Below are positions 47,358-60,200 of a DNA stretch of 64,000 bases, one piece after another. The notes under the pieces are model-generated. The model was not told the DNA's origin. It searched no databases and saw only the letters and a program-made list of their open reading frames with translations. A program made the position numbers and the translations under genes. Positions within the stretch are counted from its first letter, which is position 1; each line of letters opens with the position of its first letter. The stretch is from Brachionus koreanus (lineage: Eukaryota > Rotifera > Eurotatoria > Ploima > Brachionidae), in assembly GCA_016987375.1 (NCBI GenBank), contig PJRA01000263.1, positions 5,017,269-5,081,268 of the forward strand. Direction: 5' to 3'.

Positions 47358-50300
47358 ATGTCCAAAACTGAAGCGTCGTCACTCTATAACTGGAAAGATG
47401 TAACTTCTGAATTCAAAAATTCTTGTATTGAGTTGAACATTGGCGAATTAGTCAAAGAGCCATCGTAAGATAAATATTTAAACACTATCATATAATAAAA
47501 TAGACAAAATTTTAACTAGCTTTGGACTTTTTGAGGCCATGTCGGCAATAGAAATGATGGTAATAGCTTGAATTTACTTTTCATTTTAAATTACTCTTTT
47601 GAAGGATCCAAAAATGGATGCAGGAATGATCCAGAACCAAACTCAGTCTAAAATCAAGTCTATCAAGGAAGGAATAGAAGTAGTTTCACAAAATTGAATT
47701 ATTAAAAAAAATCATGTCAATTTTACTAAAGAATAAATTGTTAAAAACTGATAATTTTAGTTTTGAAGAAAAACTGGCAATTGTTGATACGACTTTACGT
47801 AATTTAGTTACATGGTTAGATGGCTCGTCTCTTGCTCAAACATTGTTCACTAACTTGTACTTGCATGAGCCGGACATTTTAGAAGATACTTACATGAAGA
47901 ATTTTTCCATAGCTGTCTTAAAAATTGTGGATCGAATGCGAAATAAAATAAACGCCTCAGGCACTTTTGAAGAAGTATTTTTATTATTGAAAAATTTTCA
48001 ATTTAAATTTTAAAAAAGGAAGATTTTCAACCATTGAGCTATAATTTTAAATTTGCCGAAGAAATTGCTGATAATGCTGTTTTAAGCAATTTAAAATCAG
48101 CTGAAGACTCATCAGCTAAAATTTATCGAGTAAAAATATTAAATAATTAGAATTTGACTCAAAATTTTAAAATATCTTTCTAAGCACATGAAATCCGAAG
48201 TAAAAAATGAAGAAAAAAAGAATGAGGTTATTTTATTTACAGTAAAAAATAATATAATTACAAAATAAAATTTTCAGGTGGATATGACATACGGTCTATG
48301 GCAGCGAATGAGGTTTATTCGATCATTTTTCTACTTGTTGAGTTTTAATGACGAACACAAGGCATTTGTAGGAATTCATAAATAAATAGAATTAATTAAA
48401 ATTAATACTGGCAAATAAAAGACTAACAATTCAGAGGAAATAACAAAGCATATCAATATTTGTTTGGAGTCATTAGTAAAAGTTAAAGAAACACATCAGC
48501 TTGGTACAAAACCTGAAATGGTCAAAGTTGGAAAAACAAGTAAAAATCAAATAGCTTTTAGAAAATTTTTACGCATGGCTTATCTAAAAAATTATGTTTA
48601 ATTTCAAATTTAAATGAATTCATTAAAGTAGGCTACGATCATTTTAGATCCTACTCTTTGACCAATATCTGTTTGTTCTTATATGATAAGGCAGTTTTAT
48701 CAACCAATATTGTATGCTTCTAATGAGCTAATGGTGAAAAAAGATTTAAAACATTTTTTAGGCTTCAATTAAATATTAATTTATTCATTGTTTATTGATT
48801 GTACAGCTATTAAAAATTTGAAAATTTTTGAACAAAAATACATGCATGAAAAAGTTACGAAACTTTCAGTCTAGGCTTTTCAAACTTGATAGTTCTTGAT
48901 CTTCTGATGAGTCAAAAATTTTTTTAGCTATTCGATTAAATTTAAAAAAAAATTAAATAAAAACTGAATTTGGAATTTATTTTTCTTATCCATTAAATTG
49001 ACACTTGCAGAATTAATATAGATACATCTAATAATAGACTATTTAGAGAATAGTCATCTAAAATAATAAAAAAATGCAGAAAATTAATTTGATCACAAAA
49101 ATTTTATTTCTAATTAAAGCCTTAAATATTTTTTTAATTTTAGCTGAATCTTTTTTTTGAATAAATAATATTAGTTTAGGTATCGAACTCCATGGCGATG
49201 TATGGTAACAAGTCAAGAGAGGTATATTTTGCCTTGGCATGGTCTTTTACAACCTTTAGGCCCATATTGCTCAAGCAGATGCGAATTTTATTTTCGAATT
49301 GCTTTGATTATTGCCATTTCAATTAGATTTTAAATCTCCCCAAAAATCTTCACTCTGCTTTTGGTACATTAACTTCTTTGGCAACATACCTTATATTTTT
49401 TAGCTATATGCTTCTTTAAAATCTTTCGTTAGTTTGGTCACCATTAGTTTCATTGCTAATTTATCAGATATGGCTATCTATAATATTTAGCCAATTATAA
49501 GCATAACGTTTGTTCTATTTATTAGCTTTAGATCTTGGCAAGTTCAAAAAGTTAAAAATAAAACTAAATTAAACAAAAAAAAAGTTTAATTTACTGACTT
49601 TTTAGCTGCACTGGTCATTATTAATTTTGAAAAAAATTTTTATTCAATCTAAATTCAAAGAAAAGTGACTTTTATTGTTAAATAGAAATAAATCAATTTT
49701 CTAAATAGTTTATCCGGTGGTAATGGGCTTTGAGCCAACAATTAATCAGCGTTTACTTCCACCCACATTTCCTCGCTTTATACAAATACATTCTTTTGAG
49801 GCAGCTTGTGAATATTTGCACGAGCTTTTCTCTAAAATGAGTGATCTAGTCAAAGTGCCCAAAATGAAAACCTTTGACGAAATATACAATTTTGGTCTTC
49901 AATTTAGCGAAATACAATCAGTTTTTTTAAGATCTTTGTTTCAAGTAATAAAAACAATTTTCAAAAAAATAATCTTTAATAAAATAAAAAAATATTTAAG
50001 CTTATTGTGCTTCCCAGATCAATGATCGAGAAAGGAATGGCAATGAAAACACTAATCCTAAACAGTGTCACAAAATTTGTCTCGCCACCAATTCTAAATC
50101 CAAAGTAAAAATTTTTTTTTTGATATTAAAAATAATTTAAATCTAATTGAATTATTTATTTTATATAAAAATTTAAAAATTAAAAGATGTCCAATTAACA
50201 ATAAAGAAGCATGTTTGCAGCTAGTAGACAGTTTTTTGATAAAGTGCACGCCTGCTTTTGTTACTTTGTTCCAAATTTTGGGTCACAACAAGGCTAGACA

Positions 50301-51255
50301 ACGTGAAAAAATTGCTCATGTTTTCGAAGAATTTGGGCAATTCCAAGACGAAGCAGACAATTTAGACAGCATTCTACATTCACATTTTGTTCAGCAAAAA
50401 TTATCTTTAGTTCATTACGGCTGCTTTGGAAGCTGGATATTGAACCATAATTTGAGCCTGATGAGCCAGTTTATTCTATCTGGCTTTGAGTTGGAACTCT
50501 TTGCCAAATACGAGTGTCATTATATTTATTGGTATTTGTGTGAGATTATACTTAATTGGCAAATGAGCACTTTAAATAGGGTTGATAATTTTTTGATGAC
50601 GAACGAGATAAATTTTTTGCCCAAGAATGCTAAAAAGCCCAAAAAAAGAAAGTCTATTTTTGAAAAAGAATCTCTTTTGAAAACAGCTGAACGACACATG
50701 TTCTCGGCTTTTTATCAAGTATACTAAATGCAAAAGTGATGATTTTTTTTCTATTTGAAATCAAAAGGCTTTTAGAGCATTTCTTATCGAAGGTCTAATT
50801 AAGTCGCCCAAGTCAGACTTTGATTGCGAGGAGTTTCGCTACAACCATAGACTAGGACCATTCCAATTTTTCAATACTCCAGCTGTTTGTTTATACAATC
50901 AATTTAAAGATAAAGATGAGTATTTTATCAAAGCTTACGAGCTGAACAAAATTTATGGATTTGCCAGAGATCATTTCGACATGGCTAGAGGAATTTACGA
51001 GAAACATTCGGAGTATGCTAATGTAAAAATAAAAAATTTAGAAAATAAAAAATTTTAATGTTTTTTTATTTTTCTAAGCAAGCCAAAATTGCAAAAAATA
51101 ATTTTGTGGTGATGCGATTGCTATCCAGCGGACTGAAAAAGTTGCAGGTAATTCATATGTTTTAAATTGATTATTGTGCATATTAGATGCTTTTTTTGAA
51201 GAAAATTGAGTTGGATTTTTCCGAATTGGCCTATTTTCCAATGATCCGATTATAA
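47358..51255 (+). CDS. NAA35: NAA35/MAK10, auxiliary subunit of N-terminal acetyltransferase NatC
   Basis: Reconstructed from 14 exons: 47358..47464, 47520..47559, 47605..47679, 47732..47974, 48019..48129, 48185..48226, 48278..48367, 48422..48539, 49709..49944, 50001..50104, 50187..50718, 50768..51022, 51079..51147, 51187..51255. All phases agree, giving 696 residues (human about 725). Diagnostic stretches: FEAMSAIEMMDPKMDAGM, WLDGSSLAQTLFTNLYLHEP, MGFEPTINQRLLPPTFPR, FVSPPILNPK, GHNKARQREKIAHVFEEF, SGFELELFAKYECHYIYWYL and C-terminal NNFVVMRLL. The protein scaffolds the NatC complex with NAA30 and NAA38 and helps it bind ribosomes; NatC acetylates starts such as Met-Leu or Met-Phe. The protein is conserved along its whole length. 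Intron 8 is 1.17 kb and holds a transposon remnant; the others are about 44-82 nt. The start ATG matches the position of the conserved N-terminal NWKDVT...F segment. Confidence 0.94.
49060..49480 (-). mobile_element. Decayed mariner/Tc1-type remnant in NAA35 intron 8
   Basis: Minus-strand pieces with stops: LTKDFKEAYS, then (frame change) VPKAE with FWGDLKSN, then MAIIKAIRK and RICLSNMGLKVVKDHAKAK. These resemble the C-terminal PNVPQ.RPIE.FWG.LK...Y and KI+.CL..MD...V+ segments of mariner-like transposases. The similarity is weak and the ends are undefined, but it explains the unusual length of the intron. Confidence 0.4.
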
Positions 51256-52440
51256 AACGAAATTTTTTCAATTAAATGATATTAAATTTTAAAAGTTTAC
51301 TTTAAAAAAATTTCAATTGCTTTTAAATTATTCAATTTCAATAAAAGTTGAGTAAAAATTAATTTATTTTTTATATTTGTGAATAAAATATTATAGAAGA
51401 AAAGCAAATACAAATAAACAAAATAGAAAAGTTGACATTTTTTTTCTTTTAGTCCTAAACGCATTGTTTTACGGTAATATACAAGGATCTTTAAATAAAG
51501 GGCCATTTGAAATTATCAAAGAGTCAAAATAAAGAAAAAAATATGCAGTTTAAAAAAGATAACTTAAATAATAATTTTAAAAGATTTCAAATAGATTTTA
51601 CATTTGCATCAGATAAATTTTATAAAGTTAAAATAAATTCTTTTAGATGATCTCCTAGAATTTTTTAATTAAAATTTTGCTAAAATATTTTTGAATTCAT
51701 TTATTAGTATTAAAGTTAACGATTTTGAAAGCAATTTCGATTTAGAAAAAAATTTTCTATTTTATTTTTAATATTATTTAAAGCAATTTTGTACTTTTTA
51801 GAATTAAATATTTTGTTATTTTATTATGAAAATTCATACTAAATTTGTAAATGATGTTTAATTAAAATATTAAAAATTTATAATAATTATTTAATTCATT
51901 TTAATTTGAAAGAAATAAATAAATTAAAAAAGAATGAAATTTTTATTTTTCATCGAATTTTTATTTTTAAGTTTTATATTTTTAAACTGAAATTTTTAGA
52001 GGATGGTTGAATTTGATTCAATTTTTTGAATTTTTCAATATTTAAAATTTGAATTATATTTTTTGGAACAGGTATAGTTTGATTGAACATATGACCAAAT
52101 CAAAAATTGGAGAAAAAACTTTCGAAAATATTTACTGGTGATTAATAAATTGACAAATTGATCAAAAGTATAAATATATTGCTCTTGAGGCTAATTAGTC
52201 TCTTAAGACATGGGCACTAGCTTGTTTATTAACCTTTAGCCTTTGACCTGTGACTTTGATAATTATTTGGCTCTTTGAATTTTTTAGACAATGTGAAATT
52301 TTAGTACAAAAAGGATTGTATCAGATTGTGCAAAAGTCAAAAAATTTTTTTTTCAAAAAAAAAATTAAAATTTTAAAAATTTGTAAAAAAAAATTTAATT
52401 TAAAATTTTAAAAGCTTTTAAAGTCGACTTTTAAACAACT
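51256..52440. other. Gene-free AT-rich stretch
   Basis: 3' flank of NAA35. Only AT-rich sequence and homopolymer runs. Confidence 0.4.
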
Positions 52441-53465
52441 CTTTCTGATTGTACACAAGGAGTTGTTTTGGGGTATATTAATTCATCATGGCTCTCCATC
52501 TTTAGAAGTATTCCTCAAGGCTCTGTCTTGGGTCCGCTATTGTTCATTATTTAAATCAACGAGATGCTCGAACAAATTGAAAATGAATGTCAAGCCTACG
52601 CAGATGACACAAAAGTAATTGCAATCATTAAAAATCCTGTGTCCAACTGTAAGCTTCAAGACGATACGGACAGGATTTGCAATTGGTCAAAAAATTGGTC
52701 AGCAGTACTAAACGCTGAAAAATACAAGGTCTTAAATTTGGGTAAAACGAACTGTAAATTTGATTATAATATTGAAAAACAACCGGGTGAGATGCAACCA
52801 TTACCTTTTGTGAAAAGGAACTTGGAATATTTATAAAACATAATATGAAATGGGATTTAAGTTAGACATAGTACTGCAAAAGCGAATAAGATGCTGGGTT
52901 TATTCAGAAATCTTCTAAATTCCTTAACAAACACAACACTACACTTTTATACAAATCACTTGTTAGACCTTATCTAGAGTACCCTATCAGCTCTTGGTTT
53001 CTATACTGTGTAAAAGATATAAATGAACTGGAAAAGGTTCAAAGAAGAGCGACGAGACTGGTGCCAGAACTGAAAAAATTAACTTATGCTGACAGGTTGA
53101 ATAAAATGGATCTGACCAATCTTCAAATAAGAAGGCAGAGAGATGACCTCATTCAAATGTTCAAGATTGTTAATAATCTAGAGATTGTGAACCTCGTGAA
53201 CGACCCTTGTTTAGAAAATATGAAGAGATAATGCTGAGAAAAGAAAATATGATCTCAGATCTCAAAATAGAACTATTTACCGAGAGAAAATGAAATATTT
53301 TCACCAAGATTTATTTTACTCACAAATAGAGTTGCGACAGCTTGGAACAAATTACCAAAAGACATTATAAATGCACAGAGTTTAAACAGTTTTATGCGTA
53401 ATTAAAAAATTCTTTAAAAGAAACATTAGTAAATAATATTAGTAAAATACCAAAGTTAAAAAAAT
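52441..53465 (+). mobile_element. Degenerate LINE fragment with YADD box
   Basis: Starting in the RT core, it reads FRSIPQGSVLGPLLFII, a stop, then INEMLEQIE and QAYADDTKVIAII with the catalytic Asp-Asp. It continues CNWSKNWSAVLNAEKYKVLN and NKMLGLFRNLLNS, a damaged P.LEY..S.W region, and RATRLVPELKKLTYADRL-like remnants with frameshifts. The 3' part (53230-53460) is decayed. This is a CR1/Jockey-like family distinct in sequence from the 14-kb copy. Inactive. Confidence 0.85.
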
Positions 53466-54244
53466 TGAGACTTGATGACATAAAATCATTAACTTTTTTT
53501 TAAAAATTTCGAAAATAAATATTTAACACGGTTTTTAGCTTGTATGAGATTTCAAAAATATATAAGTTAGTTAAATCAACTATTGGGTAATATTTTTTAG
53601 TTATTTTTTAGCCAACTATCAATGGGTCTGCGATAACAAAAAGTTCATCCGATCCTGAGATTTTGGGCTTCAACTAAAACATACTTTAAAAATTGCCTGT
53701 TATTTTCCAAAGAAACGGAATTTTCAAAAATTATGAAACCTCTGAAATCTCATGTATTTTTAGGTCTATTTTAAATCTATGATATCTTTTAGCTGTATTT
53801 CTTTTTAAAAAAAATTCAATTTGGGGTGGTTCATGTCCTTTAAAAAAATTTTTTTCATAAAATTATAAATTCAATTTGCCTAAAATATCTAAATAGAACT
53901 AAGCTAACATTTATCATTCGATTTGTATTCAAAAACTTTTTAACATTTGAAAATTTTCTAATAAAAAAATCAACACCAAAGCCACAATTAAAAATAACAA
54001 AAAAAAAAACAATAATTATTTTTTTTAAATTTAAAAAAATTCCAAAAGACAAAAATTCATTTACTTTTATATCAATTTCACCTAAAAATATAATGATATT
54101 CACAAATTTTAATAATTATTAATTTCATTTTCAACAAAAGCATTCATCTAAATATCTAGTAAATGATAAATTGCAAAAATAAATTATATACTTGTGTTAT
54201 ATTTAAATAAAATCCAAAATTATTCTTAAATAAAATGATTTAAA
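53466..54244. other. 5' flank of EXOC1, AT-rich
   Basis: No gene. Short inverted words (TATGAGATTTCA near 53545 and TGAAATCTCATG near 53743) may be the ends of a very small element, too weak to call. Confidence 0.4.
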
Positions 54245-57200
54245 ATGTTCAAATCAGTACAGCAGAAACTAAAAGATGCTTCTATATTGGAAGAGAACGA
54301 GCCGATACTTTCGTTCGTCCAAGTCATAGATTTCAACAAACAACAGCAGCAATTTAAAAAACAAGTCAAAGAAGAGCTGTCCGCTTTACTACAGAACAAA
54401 GTCTACTATTTTTTGGCATCTAGTAATTACTTTCATTTCATAATAATCTAAAATCAGCTACTTGAATTTTAATTTAAGTTAAAACTGCTGATAACGATTC
54501 AACTCCAATAATTTACCTGCTTAAATTGAATGAAAAAACAAACGATTTCAAGTTAAAAGCTACTTATTACCTAGATGAAATAAAAACAGTCACCAAAATA
54601 GATAATAAAATAAAACATAATTCATCCAGTGGAAGCTCTGTTGATGTGTTCGCATTTGAGCTTGTTTTTAGAAGTGATTCTAGTGATTCACTTGATGAAA
54701 ACGTTGACCAAAAACTTAAATTTGTTTGGCAATGCAACAAAATTGAAGATAGAAATGATTTTTTGGACACATTATGGAAGCTTTCTGAACAATTTCTCAA
54801 AGTTTCTAGTCGACCAAAATTTGTCAACTATAAATTTGAACGTAGGATTTTTTGCAATTTTGTTTTCAAAATTGTAGTATAAATTTTTTTTTCTTTTCAA
54901 AAGCCAAAAAATCAACTGGTCACACAAGAAATGAAAACGATAAAGAAGATGACAATTCTATTTTAAATGACCTGAAGCAACAGTATGAAATAACCAAGTC
55001 TGAAGAAGAGTCGTTGCTTAAGCTTATGTCCGAATGTGATTTTGCAAGTTCTAGTGCTGAGAAATTCATTGAGAAACTTCAAGACGAACTTCTCAAACTA
55101 GATACGGTAGGATTTTTATTCAAAAAAATGGATGCATTCTTTTCTTTAAAATATAATAGTTGATAAAATTATTTTCATTGATTGGTCTTAAATCTAAAAA
55201 TCTGGGAGGATTGTTGAAACAAGAACTTCAACAAGAAAGCTTGAAATTAAATTATTAATATAAGATTTTTAGTTAATTTTTTTTGAAAAATTTTTTAGAG
55301 AAAAAAATTATAAAATAAGTGGTTAGATTCATAGATTGATACTTTATTTTATTATTTGTCAATCATTAAAGGTTATTTGGAAAATCATTTTAGTGGTTTT
55401 ACAACTATTTGACAAATTATTAGAAAAAAATTTATTTAAAAAAAATAATTCTTGTTGTCGAAAATCAAATATTGCAATTTTGTTTTTTGAAAAAAAAAGA
55501 AATTTGACAGAAAAATCATGGTGTATCATCTCAAATCCTTAGTAGTTTATGTTGAGATTTTTTTTCATAGAAAAATCATATTATCCAAGTCATAGAAATT
55601 ATTCAAAACTTTTTTTTAAAATATTTTCTTATGTAAAAAATATCACCATTAGCTTTTGGGTGTATCAAGAATATTTGAGCTGATTATTTTTCATTTAAAA
55701 TTTTAACGTGATGATGATTTATTTTACATGAAAATAGATACATAGTAAAATTCAGTGAATAAAATCAATAATGTTAAAATTCATCAATAATCAATGAATC
55801 TTTTAAATAGATAAAATCCCAAAAAGAGAAAAAAGAAAAATTTTTCTTCCAAATTTTAAGCCATTACTGAAATTAAAAAAATTAAAAATGATTCATGTTT
55901 TAATCTTGGAGTACAATACCACTTAATTAATACGATTTTTATTGCACCTTTTGACTCTTAAAAATAAAAACAATCTACGATCTTTATCTAAATTTAGAAT
56001 TTAAATTTCATTTTGAAATGTTGCAATGAAAATTCTCATTGCTAAGTAGAGTATGCCAACTAGGATGCCGATATGATTTCATTTGGCCGGTCTCATTTTC
56101 AGACCGCGAAAAAATACGCTCAACAATAAACCGACGGCCAAATAGTTTTTGAGCTATATTTGTTAAATTTAAATATTTTTGCTCGAAATTTTAAATAATT
56201 TTAAAAAAAATATTTTTTTTTCAAAAAAAAAATTTTTTTCTAAAGAAATAATTAATTAAAAAAAAAGAATTTTTCAAAAAATATAAAAAAATTATTTTTT
56301 ATTCTCAATATTTTCAAATTTTTGATAATATTTAGCAATTGAATAATTATTAAATTTAAAAATTTTATTTCGGATAAAAATTTAGCCCTGAATTTCTCAT
56401 AAAATCAATTAAAAAACCAATCCGGATTTCTGGTGTTAAGAATTTATTCTAAAGCTGTAGACTTTGAGAATAGGTCAGATTTTCAATTAAAAAAATCTAT
56501 GTTCTTACTCTTATAATATCTAAAATTTAAAATAACAATATATTTAATAGATGTTATCAATTAAAATAAAAAGGATGTTTTTAAAAATTTTAATTCCATT
56601 AAAATTCAAAAATATAAAAAAAAATTAAAATTTATTTAAATTTCTTTTAGTCAAATATTGAAAGCATAATGAATTCAGAGGAAAAAACTCTAAAACTCAT
56701 AGATATGCTAGATGGAGCTGTTGACGAAATTGAAAAAATTGATGAAAGACTAAAAGAGTATGAAGACAAAATAAGTGCAGTTGGTGACGCAGTTCGCTTG
56801 GTAGGTGAACGAGATAATGTTATTCAGATACAGCAAAACAGTCAATACGCATTGCTCGAGCTTCTCGAGTCTTTTGTTTCAAATTTAGATTTTCCACAAG
56901 AGTATAGAAAAACTCTGATAGGATGCGATTTGTCGAACGAAAGATCGATAAAAAAAGTAACGCTAGCCGCCAACAAACTATTGGAGATTCTTGAAGCCGA
57001 AATACCTTCTGGTAAGAATTTTTACTCCTGTTACGAGATTTTTTATTCTCTAAAAAAAAAAAGGGTTAAAAAAAATGAAGGCCTATACTGATCAGATGCT
57101 TGTTCTTGAAAAATTTAAATTCAGTTTTTGCAGCAATTTGTGTCAACATCTAAAAAATGCCATAGGACATGCTGTAATTTTTTTCATTTTTTAAATAGTA

Positions 57201-60200
57201 TTTGAATAAAAAGACAAAAAATTTTTTAATTAGACTAATAAGCACTTGGAATCGTACAAAATTGATGACAACTCATTGAAAAATATTCCTAATCATAAGC
57301 AAATACATGACGATTTGCTTTGTTTAAAAGATCTAGTTCCATGGGTACAACGGTCTAATTGTTCTTTCTCTGAAAACAGTCAAAAAATAACTTTTTATGA
57401 TGATTTAAAAAATTATTATGTCGACACAACTAAACAGTTGTATATAAGAGAGATAAATGCATTTAGCTATTGTGCCAAGACAAGGATTGTTGGTAGCGAT
57501 CGAACAAAATCAAGTAAAATTGTGAAATTGCATTAAAAAAATTTTTTTTTTAAATCTTTTTAATTTTGATTAAGACACTTCGATGGAGAATATAAGAGGG
57601 TCAATGATTCGCTCGTTGGACAAAACGCATCATGGCGAAAGTATGGGAAATAAAACTGAGCAAGAAAACAAAAAAACATTGAAAATGATATTTATGAAAT
57701 TGATGAATCAACTCACATCGACTGTTTTAAACGAGCAGGTTTTTTGCCAAGAATTCTTCGGCAACTCGAAAATTCTCAAAAACGAAGATTCCATGTCCAA
57801 CTCAACTAAACCAATGTCCAGAACAAATTCAAACTTATCTCTCACTTCAAATACATCGGCAAACAAGCAAGAGCCAAAAGTTGACTAGTATTATTTTATT
57901 TCAATTTAAATTAAATCTTAAATTCTAATTTATTTTAAATGTTTTAAGCTCTATTTTAAGGGAAATATTTGCAGGCATGATTGAAGATCAGGTCAAACAA
58001 GTAATGGATGGGATCGTTAGAGCAGACTATCTGTAAGTATTTCATAAAAATCAATTAAAAATTCAATAATTCTATTTTTATCAATCAAATATATTGACAT
58101 ATTTAACACTCAAAGGACCTTTTTTTAAGCTCTATATCTTTGCGACCGTTCATTTGTCTAACAACTCTATTTACAAATAAACATTTACAATAAAATTTGT
58201 TACTTCAAGTTGAAATGTAATTTCAACTTGAAGTGACAAATTTACTATATTTCTACTATTTATATTTTTCTAACTCAGTTGCTCCCAGTAAGGTCGCGCC
58301 ACTTCTTTATTTCTTTGATTTAGAAATAAACTACAGTCGACTCTCTTTAATCCGGAACAGACGGGAAATAACAGAAAATAACCATTACGGATTAAGTTTT
58401 ACGGATTATCTTTAATCCGTAAACGAACAAAAATCTGAAATTTTCGCATTAACGAATGTAAATTTTGATAAATTTTATTGATAACAATTTATAGAAATAT
58501 AGTTTAAAAAACTTTTAATTTTCAAGTAAACGGAATAATTTTTAAATTAATTTTTTTTAAAAAAAGAAGAAATAAATGTCTGGTTTAGACTTGACAACAT
58601 CAAGTCAGACATTTTTTTAAATCAAAATATTATCATTTGGATTTAGTGTTGTTAAACATGGTTTTAAAAAAAAATGGCTATGTGAAAACTTAGTACAAAA
58701 ATTACAGTACAAAAATGAAAAACTGAATTATATGTTGTAATAAATTTTAATTTAAAATTTTTCTTTTACAATTTCATGTACAATTGAATCAAATTTTAAT
58801 TAGAAAGAATAATATAAAAAGGATATATGGTACCATATGGCTACTTACAGACCACGAACTGGACGACTGCAAATAGTCAAAAAATTATATTTTTTTATTG
58901 ATTCAATTTAGTAAACTGATCAATAGATATTTTATTCAGATTTTAAAGAAATTTTTGATTTTACTAGATTTGTACATGATTGTATAAGTTTTGATATTTT
59001 ATTGAATTAATTATTAAGTGTGATTTAACTATTTTTCGATTTAAATTTTATTATTTTGTAATAAAAATGTACTAAATTTTCATATTGCCAAAAAAATTAC
59101 GAATAAAAGATTGATAATTATAACATGTAGATTTAGAATTTTAATTTTTTTTTGTTACGAATGGCAAAATAAACCGAACTATAATTACGAATAAAAGTGA
59201 AGAGATTTGTATTGAAAGTATTGGAAAGGTGTTAAGGACCGGAGAAAAACGTCCGAATACCGAATTTTACGAATAAAGGAGTTTCGGATTAAAGCGAGTC
59301 GACTGTATCTGAAATTATAAATTTATTTATTCTTAAATCATATTGATTATTTTTTACGTAAAAAAAGAATTGTAAAAATTGGTAAATTAACTATAATTTA
59401 CACAATTTTACGTAAAATTTAGTTAATTTACCATTTTTTGCGTTAATTTATGTTAACTCCAAAAATGCCAAAAAAATTTCAAATTTTGCTGTTTTTCATA
59501 AAATTTTGCTTAAAAATATTATTTTGTCATTTTTTCTTTCAATTTATATCTTTACCATTTTTTTCGTAAAAATTGGTAAAAAACAAAAATTTAACTGGTT
59601 CTGCAAAATCAAAATATTCTTCTAGTTTATTTTTTTATGTTAGGTCCTTGCATACTAGTGGCACGTTAGGCCCGGAGACCAATACCCTCTAACTTGGAGT
59701 ATTGAAAAGGATAAACAATTCAAAAACCGGAGGGGTTTTTTGAACCCCTTTTGTAACTTCCTTTATTTGTTTTTTATTCAATAAATTTAATCATTTTTTA
59801 TAATTTTTTTTTTCAATCACATATTAAATCAAAAACATTAAAAAATCATTTTATTTTATAATATAAAATAATTTTATTTTCATTGAAAAAAAGTATAAAT
59901 AAGATTCAAATAAAAGGATCAAAAAATTTATCGGGTCTTTGAGTGTTAAATAAAAATATTAAAATCTGACTGACAATACTGTAATGTTTACATTAGTACC
60001 CTTGGGCCCGTCTATCCGATCTCCTCGTTAGACGTTTAGGAGCAGCTATTTATGCTCCATTCTAACTTAAACGCTCAGGGTTTAGTTAGTTAACTAATCC
60101 AGTGATATCGACAAAGATGTCGCTATATCACATCTTCCCCCCGCTTTAATAGCGACTGCTAGGGAACTGTCGACCATTTTGACCACTGCCGGATCACAAA

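Noticed and set aside
53536..53760. Very small element with inverted words TATGAGATTTCA / TGAAATCTCATG
   Set aside because: Arms of about 12 bp in AT-rich DNA are expected by chance.
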